Below, one piece after another: positions 30,503 through 43,826 of a stretch of 64,000 nucleotides of DNA. The notes under the pieces were generated by a model, which saw only the letters and a program-made list of their open reading frames with translations, made no database searches and was not told where the DNA came from. Position numbers and translations under genes: made by a program. Every line of letters starts with the position of its first letter. Within the stretch, counting starts at the first letter, position 1. The stretch comes from Parastagonospora avenae f. sp. tritici 18332-5. Its lineage: Eukaryota; Ascomycota; Dothideomycetes; Pleosporales; Phaeosphaeriaceae. The stretch covers positions 310,001-374,000 of the forward strand of contig JAFJTR010000018.1 in the NCBI GenBank assembly GCA_022559985.1, in the 5' to 3' direction.

Positions 30503-32072
30503 TTAGATGAGCAGGGCCGAGATGAGGACTGCAATCCATGCCAGTGCGCCACCAGCAAGCTTGGGAGCCGCACCCTTCTTGGACTCGGTTGGCTGGGCAG
30601 GACCTCCGCTGCCGGAAGCGCTGCTTGGAGTAGTCGACTGCTGACCGGGGGCATTAACCCCGTCGTTGCCGATCTTGTTCAGAGAGAGGCCCTGGATCAA
30701 TGCGCCGTTGCTGCCGTAAATCTGTTGCTTGGGCTTGGTGGCGGAAACGTCCACCAGCTTACCGTTCTTAGGGTTACTGATACCGTTGTCGATCAGACTC
30801 TGGCAGTTGGGGCATACAGCCGGGATCGTGAAGTTTTTGCTAAATTGCTCCGCCGATATGAGGCCTGAAGCGCATGCGGGCGCCTTGATGCTAGTGCTGG
30901 AAGGGTTTGTCGACTCAAGGAGACCTGTATCGAGCTTGTTGTACTGTCCCTGGAGGTTGTCGTAGTCGGTACGGAGAGTGACCGAGCCGTTGGAATTGAT
31001 CTGCACCAGACCGTAGTCTTGCTCCTCTTGGCTGTATTCGTAGACGAGACCACCGCTAAGTGCTGTCATCTCGGTGCCATAGAGTGCGGGGACTTCAGTG
31101 AAGACTCGGGGTTGGACCTTGTTGCAGCCATACTCGCTGTAGAAGACAGGAATGGCAGACTGGTTAAACATATTAGCCAGATCTTGGTATCCTGACGACT
31201 GGAGCGTGGCGTCACCGCCACACCACGAGTACGAGTTGAGACCGAAAAAGTCAGAGGACGAGGCGTCGTCGTTGTGATCGCATTGCATATACGCCCAAGT
31301 GTCCTGCAGAATCTCTCGAACGTCGGCAGCTGAGTATCCGACAGGAATCTTGCGAGAGACGTGCTTCTTGATGTAGTTCTTGAGATCGCGCTGAACAGCA
31401 CGAATGTACTGCGGGTTGTACTTTGCGGTGTCCAAGTCGTTCATAACCTCGTTTGCAGCAAAGAAGCCGAGTGTGTTGGGGAAGTTCTTGAAGTTCTCAA
31501 CAATGCCGAAAACTCGTGTGAGGTAATCAGTGTTGTAGGAAGTCCATGGCTCCGCACGGTTGATGCTCTCGCCTTGCAGCGGAGAGTTGACGTCGAGCAT
31601 CATGTAGATTCCAGCGGCGTTGAAGATCGAGGCGCACTGGGAATGGTCCAGTTCGGGGTCGATGTTGTAGACGCGAATGGTGTTGACCTGAACTTGTCAG
31701 CAAATGTTCTCTACGGCAGTCTTGGAGCTATCTGCAGCATAGTCGCCACGCGTTGACTTACACCGAGCTTCTGGATCAGGACAGCATCACGCAAGCAGAC
31801 ATCGGCGTCTGAGAGCACATCTTTACCCTCACTCGGCTTGTACCCAGCTTGACCTCCGGGCTGATAGTCGACACCAACGATCATCAACCGCTTGTTGGTG
31901 ACCGTGTCGACAAAATCCTGGCCGCGGACTTCGACAGGATGGACAGCTTGCGCGATAGCTGTAAAGAGCGCAGGTACGAGCGCGAACGAGCGAATGGGCT
32001 GGTAATCGTTAGCGATCAGTAAACATGGAGCAGCGGAATATGACAGGCATATTAGGAACGTACCGAGATCAT
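30503..32072 (-). CDS. GPI-anchored beta-1,3-glucanosyltransferase, GH72 (Gel/Gas family)
   Basis: This enzyme cuts beta-1,3-glucan and rejoins the chains, elongating wall glucan at the cell surface. Exons: 32064-32072 (9 bases, MIS), 31762-31998 and 30503-31687; introns 65 and 74 bases. The total is 476 residues. A signal peptide spans the first junction (MISPIRSFALVPALFTAIAQ). GH72 motifs are GVDYQPGG, NTIRVYNIDP, the acid/base Glu in NEVMN (near 162) and the nucleophile Glu in YSEYGC (near 267). After the catalytic domain there is a Cys-containing linker but no full X8/CBM43 module. A Ser/Gly/Pro region and a hydrophobic tail (GGALAWIAVLISALLI) signal GPI attachment. It is closest in plan to Gel/Gas proteins lacking CBM43. 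Confidence 0.92.
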
Positions 32073-33369
32073 TGTAGCGAGCGACTGTCACTGCAAGAGC
32101 GACGTGTGAACCGTGGTACAGGGCTGCAGAAGGGCGCAGTAGGAAGTTATCGGCTCTTATACCGAGAGACGCAATCAAGGAACCGTATCGCGAACAGCAG
32201 GATGCACCAATTTAGCTGCAGGGAACTGGACGCGAGTTGGAGCCGCGGGTGGAGGTGCCGAGGAAACTGTCAGTAAACGAGTGGCGGTGCGCCAACGACT
32301 GTGGCGAGCTAGAAAGAATGGCAAAAAGTGACAAGAAGAGTGGGGTGAAAGAGAAGAGGAGAAAGGCCCCGAAGGAAATTGTATTACACCAGCGCGTCGT
32401 AGCTAGGAAGTCACAACCACATCAACACCGTTTGTCGCACCTGCCCTGCGCGGGGATGCATTCCCGAAGCAAAGGATAACCGGGATGGCAGAGGCCCGTT
32501 TCGTAGGGTGGAGGCGACGCCCACCAATAGCCGCCGTTTTGTCATCTTGGCGCGCTGAAATAGTCATCCTAAAAGCGCAATCAAGAAGATTACGATGAAC
32601 TCATATCGTTCATCGGGATGGTTGCCAGTCCGCAAGGAAGAGTTGTGCTTGCCGTCACTATTCGGTAGAATAGCTTACACTACTGCAGGATTTCTCAGTC
32701 CATCTTGTGGGTTCCTGCGGGTTTAATTTGAAGTCAATCTAAGAGCTAAGTTCGTTAGCCTCTTCTTGATCGGAGTAAAAGTAAGATTGGCGGCTATACG
32801 GAAAGCTTGTGGGTCAAAAGTGTGAGCCGTGCATGCCCCAGCCAGTGTCCGTAATTCTGGCTTGTGTGAGATTGTTGGGATCACATGGCCTGGTACGAAG
32901 GATACGGTTACTTGAAGTCAGTCGCACATGCACATCTGACACGACTATTTAGTATCGAGGCGCTGAAGATCTTAATTCTAGAGCTAGAGAAATATGACAA
33001 GGATGCCTCTTTTTATTGAACCTGCCCTACTGGCTGGCCGTCGATGAATTACGATTCTTGTAATAGGCAAATGATTAGGTGGACTGTCTAAGCTTTCATC
33101 GCCATCCACGATGTTGAATGTCCATGCGAAGCAAGCGTCGTTTTGCCATGATTCCTTTCATATGAAGGGCAGCGTATAGTGCGCGTGCTTTGACAGGTCG
33201 TCTGGTCGGTCCAGTGCCAGTCGAAAATTGGAAAAGTATCTCATGGACATCCAAATCCCGGCGCGCTGATTGAAGATCAGACGGTCGACATCTATATCTC
33301 TAGCTTGTCGATGTCCCGCTGGTTGCGCTGTTGATAAACGTGGTGTGCTTGACACGAGTCCGCCGTTCT
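32073..33369. other. Intergenic, GH72 promoter side and 3' of MTR3
   Basis: This 1.3 kb gap has no convincing gene. The part next to 32072 should contain the GH72 promoter. Short frames at 32237-32479 and 33158-33373 show no resemblance to known proteins. Confidence 0.4.
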
Positions 33370-34457
33370 TCATCCAGTCATGTCCACATCTCCTGCCTTT
33401 CTCTTGAGACCAGTGTCCATGCCTTCGAGCTGACCCTGGAACTTCGCTTGCAAAGCTTCTAGTAGAACTTCCTTGACGACAGCTAGGCTGCCTACAGCTG
33501 CATGCGTAGCGCCCTCGACCAAATCATCGGGATCTGCTCCAACGTCTCCCTTCATCCACACCTCCGTAATCTCGTCTCTTGATGCAAGATATGCGACCGC
33601 GCAGGCTGCGACAACCTCTTTGTGTTCTGCAGGACAAGGGTCCAGCAATCTGGTCAAGGCTTGCTGATTCTTTGAATTGGGATTGCGCGCAATGGCTGCA
33701 ACGCCACCAGTCACCACATCCACACAGTCAATGCCAGCGTCGGTGATGGCTGCGCTAGCCACGGTGATGCAGCCAGCAAGCACGTTCAACAGTCCCCATC
33801 CGCTGCCACTTGAGCTGCCTTCAGTGTCGGAATCGCCCCACCAGCCATCCTCATCGCCTTCGAGAATAGTGACCACAACCTCAACTCCACTCTTAGGCCA
33901 GCGCTCGCCTATAATAACACCTCGTAGCGCGCTCTCAAGGTGTACGCCCATATCACGCTCCGTAGAGTCCCTGATATAGCCTCTTCGGCGTCGTGTCGCA
34001 AACGGCGCAAACTTGACGGTAGTGGTGAGGAGGAGGGATGGACTGAAGGTCGCACTGCGGGGCAATGGCTTAGGGCCTTGTACTGAGGCTGTGATCTTGA
34101 GGGTAGACGTCGGCGAAACAAGGGTCGAGCTTGTGAGCGAGGAAGACGAAGGTATCTCGAGGTATGCGGAACCAGAAGCTGAAGGTATTATGGAAGTCTG
34201 AAGAACTGTAGGATTTGTTAGTGAACATAACTGAAGTCTCATACTCTCATTGCACAAACAAAGCAGCCACTAGACAGCTAAACTGCGACCTCATTTTGGA
34301 GCTACTTACAGATCCTGCGGAGCTCATTCGGTCCTCTTGACCTGGTCGGCCGCAGACTTTGAAGATATTCAGGCTCTCTGATCGTTCGCGCGAAGACTGG
34401 CACGGTAGTACCACCAGCTGGCGCGTTATTTCGCCTTCTATCGGTATTCATGGCCAT
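33370..34457 (-). CDS. MTR3: Exosome core subunit MTR3 (RNase PH fold)
   Basis: MTR3 is one of the six RNase-PH-like ring subunits of the RNA exosome, which degrades and trims RNA in nucleus and cytoplasm; the eukaryotic ring is catalytically inactive. Exon 1 is 34310-34457 and exon 2 is 33370-34205, with a 104-base intron. The total is 984 bases or 327 residues. Joining the exons gives LRRIFLQTSIIPSASGSAYL, matching the usual family opening (RPIFLKTG..PSASGSAYLE). STERDMGVHLESALRGVII and the helix-forming AGCITVASAAITDAGI with VDVVTGGVAA are RNase-PH-domain features. An acidic insert (EGDEDGWWGDSDTEG) is characteristic of fungal MTR3. I chose ATG 34457 (MAMNTDRRR) by similarity of the following residues to the family. 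Confidence 0.85.
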
Positions 34458-36484
34458 TGAGTGTGGAAGGCCAGTGTTGTGGAGTTGTGCATGACGATGC
34501 ATGTGCCTTCCACAAATTATGCCTTAGTCAGCCGAACTCTTGGCGTGTAGCTCGCCCAATTTTCTTCCGCGCGCGCTTAAGCTCCGAGTTTCCTTTAACC
34601 TCAACTTTCGCAACAGGTACGTTTCCACCCGCTCCCCTCCACCCATATCTCTCTATTGATGATACCCTTGAAAACTGTTCTGTGATCATAAATGAGCAAC
34701 GAACAACATGCACCACCCTCTGATCGCTTTTCCACAATCGCAAAGTCTGGCTTTTGAGATTTTGGACTCGAACTGACTTTGACAGATGCGCAACCTTCCG
34801 CGCTCCTGACGCGTCTGAGGTCGTAGTATACTCACGCTGGGTTGTCCTTTCATCGCACCGTCAATCTCCGACCCATCGAATTTGGCATCACGAGTACGCG
34901 CGCGTTTGGATGTGGCCGGTGTCACGTCCCGCCGGGGCTACCATGACATAGCAACAATGGTTCTCACTGACACTGACACGGCAGCTTGATAAGAAGTGCC
35001 GATTTTTTGGTAAGTGCGATCCTCACTCTTCTCACTACTGCAATGATGAGCGTATTATTTCAGTTCTGCTACTGAATTCTCTTGAAGAAAATTTATACCA
35101 GCTTACCTTTTTCTGATATTGCTTTCCACACCTCACTTTATCTTCATACTGTTGAAGAAGCATCGCTAACCGACGCTAAGATACCACTGCTCCAGTTCAT
35201 CCGCCCTCGCATCAACCTTGCACAGGTAAGCACTTTGAAACTCCTTTTCGATCGCCATGAGGAAAACTAGTCTATCCATTCAACGACATCTACTGCCGGG
35301 TCACCCTCTCGCACTCTACCAGTTCCGGCTGGGATGATGAGTTGTGGAGTTGCACTACAGGCTTGTCCTGTGGCGCGTCATTGTGGTCTACGTTGCCGAG
35401 GTGCGTGCCAGTTCGTCTTGGACTGCCACGATCTGAGGCCGGCGGTGGGGCATGACTAAAAACGGCTTTCTGAGCTCGCAACATCTTCTCGCTGCTGTCG
35501 CAATCATCATGCTGATCATTACTAACAGATGAAACAGATTCCAAGCAAAGGGTGTCAATGGCGCTTGTCATGAGTGAGGTGATGGTCTAGGTAGGCTGTG
35601 CCGCGAGGGTTGCCTAGATATAGGTTCTCTCCTCTTGTTAGAAATGAAATGAATGTATCTTGACTTTCAAAACGTTACTGCGTGCATATTGCCCCATCGA
35701 GTGGCTTGATTGAAGTGAGGCCGTGTTGTACATACACATCGCAAGCTAATCATAACGTGGTACTCGCGGAGTAAACCAAATCAGGGTCGCACGCCTGTCG
35801 CAGCGAACAGGCCACGACATATTGGCTTTGCACGACTCCGATGCTGACAGCAGATCGTAATCAACCCTGTCGTATCTTCCTCGGAGATGGGTAGCACCGC
35901 ACATCATTGCTGTCGCTGGTTTCTGAAACGTCGACCATTAGAGGCTTGGCACGCCTCACATCTCCCAGGCGTAGAGACAGGTACACAGCATCCCATAGCC
36001 AGTCCCCCATCACCTGCGCCAGTCGAGTCCCTTGATCGGCCTTGCGCTGCGGAAGACGCAACGAGCACTATCAGCTCCCTACCCGGACGTCAACGGTGGC
36101 CTTAGCGAAATAAATCTGAAGCCAAGCCTCCTCACTGAGGCTCCAGTAGACGCGCAATCCCCCTAGAGCATCCGCAAAACACCACGCAAATCTCGACACC
36201 GACACATAGACTCCGCACCAATCGCCCATCGCCGCTTCCTCTATAATTCTCAGGACCGTTGGAGGCGCTGTGCTCGAATCAACGAGTCGGTGATCTGGCG
36301 GGTCGACGGTGACCGGGGGTGCCCAAGGGATACCTCGAGCGACCAAGACCTCCCTCTGGATGTTGCCCTTACATTCTTCTGAAAAAGGGAAGATGCATCG
36401 CCATGCCTTCTCTAATGGGGCATACCCCTCCCAAGGAGGAAGCACGTTTTCCATTCAACCTCACAAGTACGTTCTGCAATTGCA
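34458..36484. other. Long intergenic region (2.0 kb), possible minor ORFs
   Basis: No gene is clearly supported. Two minus-strand ATG frames are worth naming. One, 35290-35571, has 93 residues, is hydrophilic and starts MTSAIDTLCLES. The other, 36071-36454, has 127 residues, starts MENVLPPWEGYAPL, and begins only 31 bases from the MNN9 start. Neither matches a family I know or has supporting splice structure. The last few hundred bases should contain the MNN9 promoter. Confidence 0.35.
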
Positions 36485-38008
36485 ATGTCCAGCACAGCGC
36501 TGCCGCCGTACTCGTCCATCTTCCACGGCAAGCCTAAGCAATATGAGTCTAACCACCAATGCACGTGTAGATTCCAGCCCCGATCACAGCCCGCGCTCCG
36601 CCGACGGAGGCAGATGATCCAGCGCCTACTGCTGGCGGGGTCTATATTCTTGACCGCCCTCTTCTTCTTCTTTCCCGACCTGCGACCGAATCTAGGCTCT
36701 GGCCCTCTGAGCTATATCACCAGCGAGGACGTGCAACTCGAGACGGTGCGATATTACGACCTCAACAATGTGCAAGGCACAGCACGGGGGTGGGAGAGGG
36801 AGGAGAGGATTTTGATCTGCGCGCCATTGCGAGATGCGTCGCCTCATCTGCCCATGTTCTTCAGCCACTTGAAGAACCTCACGTACCCGCACAATCTCAT
36901 CGATCTGGCTTTCCTAGTCGGTGACTCCAAGGACAACACCATCTCTCTGCTCACGTCGAAGCTGGAAGAGCTGCAGGCCAACCCGGACCCGAAACAACAA
37001 TTCGGCGAAATTTCCGTCATGGAGAAAGATTTCGGGCAAAAGGTCAACCAAGATGTCGAGAGTCGCCACGGTTTCGCTGCGCAGGCCGGGCGACGAAAGT
37101 CTATGGCTCAGGCGCGCAACTGGCTCTTGAGCGCGGCACTGCGACCAACCCACAGCTGGGTGTACTGGAGAGATGTCGATGTGGAGACGGCACCATTCAC
37201 GATTCTGGAGGACCTCATGCGACACAATAAGGACGTCATTGTACCGAGTATGAAAGCCATAACCAGTATCCCCATTCTTTTGCTAACGTGTGCTAGACGT
37301 CTGGCGACCGCTTCCCGACTGGCTTGGAGGAGAGCAGCCCTACGACCTAAACTCTTGGCAGGAATCCGAGACCGCTCTCGCTCTCGCGGATACCCTCGAC
37401 GAAGACGCCGTCATTGTGGAAGGTTACGCAGAGTATGCAACCTGGCGCCCGCATTTGGCTTACCTGCGCGACCCCTATGGTGACCCAGACATGGAGATGG
37501 AGATTGACGGTGTTGGCGGTGTCAGTATTTTGGCAAAGGCAAAGGTGTTCCGCGCGGGAGTGCACTTCCCTGCGTTCAGTTTCGAAAAGCACGCCGAGAC
37601 GGAAGGATTTGGCAAGGTACGTCATGTAAAGATGTCTTCGAGATCGATTCTAATTATACGCAGATGGCCAAGCGCATGAAGTTCTCCGTCGTTGGTCTCC
37701 CGCACTACACCATCTGGCATCTTTACGAGCCCAGCGTTGACGACATTCGACACATGGAAGAAATGGAGAAGGAGCGCAAGGCCAAAGAAGCTGAAGAGGC
37801 AGCCAAGAAGGAAAAGCTCGATAAGATACACGAATCCTTCGACCCGAAGAACAGCGACTGGGAGAAGGAAAAGGCCGCGGTACAAGATCTCGTGCAGAAA
37901 GCGAAGAATGAGGAGAAGGCAGAACCAGAGGAGAAGAAAGAGACTCCCAAGGAGGACTCCCAAAAGGCAGCAGCTCCGGCAGAGAAGAAAGAGGATGAAA
38001 AGTCATAG
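36485..38008 (+). CDS. MNN9: Mannan polymerase subunit MNN9 (Anp1/Mnn9/Van1 family)
   Basis: A Golgi type II membrane mannosyltransferase that extends the N-glycan mannan backbone as part of the mannan polymerase complexes. Exons: 36485-37247, 37297-37616 and 37664-38008; introns 49 and 47 bases. The total is 475 residues. A basic cytosolic tail is followed by one membrane anchor (about residues 46-63, LLLAGSIFLTALFFFF). The GT62 catalytic domain has ARGWEREERILICAPLRDA, PHNLIDLAFLVGDSKD, the metal-binding DVD (230-232) in WVYWRDVDVE, and VWRPLPDWLGGEQPYDLNSW restored across intron 1. The C-terminus is a long Lys/Glu-rich coiled-coil-like tail. The first 40 residues are the least certain part, since a Met 63 bases downstream lies in another frame. 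Confidence 0.92.
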
Positions 38009-38799
38009 TTTGTGATGTTGCTACTACGATACTCGTACGATGAGCACATCTAGCCTTCTCGCTGGCCGCCATAGGAGAGTCCCTTGCCAATGGTTCATGG
38101 AAGCGCAGCAGCAATGGCGACATTGCTGCGGACATTGGCTCACTCACGCCCCAACATATATGGAAACCTTTCGACGTAGATGATGATTTACTGGGATGCC
38201 GTCCACGAGTCGTTTGGTACAGCTAACGACGACCCTCCTTCTTGGCACTGTTCGGTAGACGGTTGAAGTCGGTATGAAGGGCGTTTGAAGTTTGGAAGGA
38301 TTGTATACATTAGACCATTTCTTGCATCATGGGCGTTTTTTGAGCTCTACAGCAAGTTCAAAGTGGCGATCTGATTTGTACCAATATGAAAGATATTTGG
38401 AGACGATAACAATTACTCTTTGAATACGTCGACACGTGCAATCATGAGCCGCTGACGTCTGACATGAGTTGGGCGCGTCCAGACACCCTGGCCTTTCCTA
38501 AGGGACCGACCCACTTTGTCGGACTCCCGCGTTTCTAGGACCGTGCATTGGAAGCTCCCGATATTCAGCACATGTCGACATTCAAGTCTTGTTGCCTATC
38601 AGTACCACTCGACGTGTTCACAGGCAATTGATCAGATTGCCACATGGTCGATTATCCAGGCAGTCACTTTCTTTGAGCATGCGTGTCTTCTGTAGTTTAC
38701 AAATATAGTTGCGCCTGTCCCCACCACCATAACGACACGTTCGCTCCACCCAATACGCTTCTGTCGCATACGCAACCTTGATACCACCTTTCCGCCGCC
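38009..38799. other. Intergenic between MNN9 and the Arf-GEF
   Basis: This 0.8 kb tandem gap contains the MNN9 3' region and the promoter of the Gea-type gene. I see no open frame with family resemblance and no repeat. Confidence 0.4.
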
Positions 38800-41700
38800 A
38801 TGTCAAGCACCGGCAGCGAAGATGATGCCGCATCGACGCTCCGTGAGACGGCTGCGAGCTTGAACGCTCGCCCAATTACCGTGGCTGTGAATCCGGTAGC
38901 CCTCGTGGTCACAGAATGTATTACCGTCACGTCTGCCATGCGCAAGCATGCGCGATGGGCGCATTCTTCCGTCGCTGCAATTCTCGGAAGCTCCTCGAAC
39001 AAGACGCCGACTGTGCAACGGCGGGATCGGACAGGACAGGGCATTGTCAGCGCAGGAGAGCAAGAGGAAGCTGTCCCTAGTAGATGGGGATTGCGCGGGA
39101 AGAAGGGCAAGAGCATGCAGGACAACCCTCTTATGTCGGCCTTTGCGCGGCTGAGGAACGATTTGAAGGGGTGCAAAGGTAGGGACAATTGCTGGGGCTA
39201 TGGTTAAGAGCTGTGCTGATACTATGCAGATATAAGGACCTTTGATACGCCCTCGATGCTCCACCCTTTCCTCCAGGTCATCCGCTCTTCTTCTACCTCT
39301 GCGCCGATCACCTCACTCGCTCTCATCGCCATCACCAAATTCCTGTCGTACAGAGTCATCGATCATGGCTCGCCGCGCCTGCCAGAAGCCATGCAGCAGC
39401 TCTCCTCTGCCATCACACACTGCCGGTTCGAGGCGAGCGACTCGGCAGCCGACGAAATTGTGCTTCTCCGGATATTGAAGCTCATGGAGGGCATGATATC
39501 TGGTCCTGGTGGAGAAGTGCTTGGCGACGAGAGCGTGTGCGAGATGATGGAGACAGGCTTGAGCATGTGCTGCCAGGCCCGGCTCTCGGAATTACTCCGC
39601 CGGTCTGCGGAGATTGCCATGGTTTCCATGTGCCAGGTCATATTCAGGCGGTTGAAGACGCTCGAGATTGAGTCGCCTGAAGAGCTCGAGGCGCTCGACG
39701 AAGAGCTGGGTGGACAAGACGAACTAGATGGCCTGAAGATGGATCCCTCTGCAAACGGCACTGGCGAGAATGCATCGTCCAAGGTAGAGGCCCCGCAGCA
39801 ATCGAGTGGCTCAGAAAAAGGAAATGGTGATCAAGAGAGCACCGCGAACCCTGCGACCAGCACCCTGGACCTCCCTGCGACAGCTGAAGGCGGCGAACAG
39901 GAAGCCGCTGAGATCAGACCGTACTCCCTACCCTCCATCAGAGAGCTCTTCCGAGTCTTGGTTGACCTGTTAGATCCACACGATAGGCAACACACAGACA
40001 CTATGCGTGTCATGGCGTTACGCATAGTGGATGTGGCGCTCGAAGTCGCCGGACCATCAATAGCAAGTCACCCAAGTATCGCGAACCTAGCAAAAGACAC
40101 CCTTTGTCGACACATCTTCCAGCTAGTCCGTTCAGATAACATGGCTATCCTGAACGAGTCCCTGCGTGTCGCCGGCACTCTACTCGCGACATGTCGGAAT
40201 GTCCTCAAATTACAGCAGGAACTGTACCTCTCCTACCTAGTCGCCTGCCTATTTCCACGAGTAGAGATACCCATAGAACCGGGCATCGAGCCCTCGTTGT
40301 ACGAAGGCGTACCGCAGGCGCCTAGTCTCATTAAGCAGCCTCCAAAAGAGAACAGCCCGAGTGGCCGGGCCACTCCTGTGCCCATCAAGGATCGACAAAA
40401 GCTAGGGTTGGAGGGAGGTGCACGAAAACCAGATGCTCGGGAAGCCATGATTGAGAATCTTGGCGGACTTGTGCGCATACCATCTTTCATGGCGGAGCTC
40501 TTTGTCAACTTCGATTGCGAGGTCGATCGTGGCGACGTCTGCATGGACATTGTGGGCCTGCTATCGAGGAACGCTTTTCCGGATTCTGCAACATGGAGCA
40601 CAGTCAATGTACCACCACTCTGCTTGGACGCTCTACTTGGGTTTGTCCAGTCAATAGCAGATCGTCTGGACGACGAGCCTCAAACTGAAGGCTACCCAAG
40701 CGCCGAAGCGCTGCGTGAGAAGCGAGCAAAGAAGAAGATCATCATCCGTGGAGCGACGAAATTCAATGAGAAGCCTAAAGCTGGCATCGCCTTCCTGGCA
40801 TCACAAGGGATCATTGAGGACCCCGACGACCCGCTGTGCGTTGCCGAGTTTGTCAAAGGCACAACACGCGTCGACAAGAAAGTCCTTGGAGAGTTCATAT
40901 CGAAGAAGGGCAACGAAGAGATTCTGAATTCCTTTATCAACTTGTTCGATTTCACCGGCCAGCGTCTCGATGAGGCACTTCGGCAACTGCTTCATTCATT
41001 CCGTCTTCCTGGAGAGTCGGCACTCATTGAGCGCATCGTAGAAAGGTTCGCCGAGAAGTACATGGAGATGGCACAGCCGGAAAACATTGCAAACAAAGAT
41101 GCTATCTATGTGCTCACCTACGCCGTCATCATGTTGAACACCGATCAGCACAATCCAAACATGAAGGATAAGCGAATGAAGTATGAGGACTTTGCGAAGA
41201 ATGTCCGTGGCGTCAACGACGGCAAAGACTTTGATCCCGATTACTTGCGAGCCATGTATGAATCGATCAAGACGCGAGAAATCATCCTGCCTGAGGAACA
41301 CAATGATCGTCACGCGTACGACTATGCTTGGAAAGATCTGTTGGTCAAGGTCCAATCAACTTCAGACCTTGTCATTTGCGATACCAACATCTTCGACGCG
41401 GATATGTTCGAGGCGACATGGAAGCCCATCATCGCGACTCTCTCGTACGTCTTCATGTCTGCCACAGATGACGCAGTCTTTTCCCGCGTTGTAATGGGCT
41501 TCGATCAGTGCGCTCAGATAGCAGCGAAGTACGGTCTGAGTGACGCTCTCGACCGCATCATCTCGTGCCTGGCCTACATCAGCACTTTGGCGCCGGATGT
41601 ACCTCCGAGCACGTCTCTCAACACCGAAGTCCAGGCCGACAAGAAGAGTGTCATGGTCAGTGAGACTGCAGTGCGATTCGGCCGTGATGGAAGGGCGCAG

Positions 41701-43826
41701 CTGGCAACTGTCGTTCTGTTCCAGGTCATCAAGGGCAACGAAGCGTCGATACGAGAGGGATGGAATCATGTAAGTCTAATGATTTGTAAGACATTCGGGG
41801 TGCTAATAATTGTAGCTCATTCGCATCATGGTCAATCTTTTCGTCAACTCTCTTATACCACCTTACTTCTTGTCGTTCCAAAAGACACTCGCCCTTCCAC
41901 CGATACCTCTCCAGAATCCAGCTCAGATTATCGATCGTCAAGAGCGACCTGCGGATACGGGCATCTTCTCCGCCTTGACTTCTTACGTATCGAGCTTTGC
42001 TAATGACGAGCCACCGGAGCCTTCGGACCAGGAAATCGAGTACACGCTGTGTACCGTGGATACTGTCAAAGAGTGCCACTTCGAAGATATCCTTGCAAAC
42101 ATCAGCCAACTACCTGTCGAAGCACTGCGATCTCTACTGACTTTACTGCTTGAGCATATCCCTGAAGACGGCGAGCCGAGAGTCATCGTCGTCAAGCCAG
42201 AAGTTCCAGGAGCTGCAAATGCACGACCGAATGGTACTAGGAAAGCTGGCAAGGGCCCGCTGTACGATCCCAGCCTGGTGTTCGTATTGGAGCTCGCCAC
42301 TGTCCTTGCACTACGCGATGACGAGACTGTTAAGGAGCTTGCAAAGGATGTGACGGATGCCTTGGCTACTGTTATTCGAGACACATCGAAACATCATCCT
42401 GTTGTAGTAGCACGATCTGTGTACTATCTCTTGAGTGTGTTGAAGGCTAGCAACGTAAGTTCGACCTGATCCTGCTTGTTGATATGTACTAACACGACCA
42501 GGACTATGACTTCATCCGTGCCCCTGTTCTCCTACACACCTTCTCCGGCTTCAACGATTCGCTTCTCAATGAGTGCTCACAATCTATCCTCAAGGGCCTC
42601 ACTGATTGCTGCAAGGGTCCCAATGCCCTACGTAGCGAGCTCGCTGGCTCGCCTGACTTCTGGTCCATATTGAGCCGACTCTCGAACGTGCCGGAAGCTG
42701 CTGGCGATGTCTTTGCACTCGTCGAGGACCTGACAACTTCAACGCAGCCAGGCATCACTGCGGACAACTACGAGTCTGCTATTGCGATACTCAACGAGTT
42801 CGCGACTGCAGCTCAAGTTGGTGCGAGAGAAGAGCAATTGTTCGATCAAGCTGCGCGACGTGGCAAAGGACAGAAGCCGAAGAAGCCCGAGAGCAATGAG
42901 GTCGTCGTAAGGGGAAGTACAGCAATGAATATTGTGTTCCAGCTCAGCGGACGAGCACCGACATTCATCGAGCAGAGTCATCTCGAGACAACAGAAGGTA
43001 AGTCCTCAAATCCAACCGACGTATCACACGTACTGATAAGAGATCTCTAGCATGGACAGCATACTGGTCTCCCATCCTCAAAACCCTCGCGCACCAATGT
43101 CTCAACCCCTGCCGCGAAATCCGCCAACAAGCCTTCTCCTCGCTCCAACGCACCCTCCTCTCCGACAACCTCGCGTCCCCCGCGCACAAAGAATGGACCG
43201 CGATATTCAGCGAAGTCCTCTTCCCGCTCATCACTCAACTCCTCAAGCCAGAAGTGTACCAATCGGATCCGCTGGGCATGAGCGAGACGCGCGTGCGCGC
43301 CGCAACCTTGCTGAGCAAAGTGTTCCTGCACTATCTGGTGCTGCTGGGCGATATGGGCGAGGGCAAGTTGTTGGAGCTGTGGTTGAGGATTGTGGGGATT
43401 ATGGACCGGTTGATTAATAGTGGGCAGGGGGATAATCTTGTACGTTGCCACTCTCATCCTCCCTCCCATCACTATCTTCACCTTACTCCCTATCTTACAT
43501 ATGGCATGTACTGACACATGCAACAGGAAGAAGCCGTTTCAGAAAACCTCAAAAACATGCTCCTCGTCCTCTCCAACGGCGGGTATCTCGCCCCCCCGGA
43601 CGAAAAACCCGAGCAGGAGGAAATGTGGAACGAGACGTGGAAGCGGGTGAATCGTTTCTTGCCAAATTTTCTGGGAGAGTTGTTTCCTGAGGAAGTGGGG
43701 AAGCCGAGGAGGAGAGAGAAGGAGAAGGAGGAGGGGGTGCCGGTCAGGGAGAAGGAGGGGGAAATGGAGAGTGAGAAGGCTGAGGGAGAGGGGGAGAAAG
43801 TGAAGGCTGAGGAGAAGGAAGGATAG
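38800..43826 (+). CDS. Large Arf guanine-nucleotide exchange factor, Gea/GBF1 type (Sec7 domain)
   Basis: This protein loads GTP on Arf at the cis-Golgi and so drives COPI vesicle formation. Six exons: 38800-39178, 39230-41769, 41816-42454, 42502-42997, 43051-43439 and 43527-43826; introns 51, 46, 47, 53 and 87 bases. The total is 4743 bases or 1580 residues. The N-terminal DCB and HUS helical domains contain LMSAFARLRNDLKGCKGDI and FMAELFVNFDCEVDRGDVC. The Sec7 domain lies near residues 640-830, with GEFISKKGNEEILNSFINLF, the catalytic glutamate in FRLPGES (near 720) and YAVIMLNTDQHNPN. HDS domains follow (FVNSLIPPYFL; VARSVYYLLSVLKASNDYDF). The C-terminal tail is Glu/Lys-rich. A fungal Gea1/Gea2 orthologue is the best reading; BIG/Sec7-type GEFs differ in HUS. 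Confidence 0.93.

Noticed and set aside
35290..35571. 93-codon minus-strand frame
   Set aside because: Hydrophilic but unlike any known family; no conservation evidence available here.
36071..36454. 127-codon minus-strand frame beside the MNN9 start
   Set aside because: It starts 31 bases from the MNN9 start on the opposite strand, matches no family I know and has no supporting splice structure.
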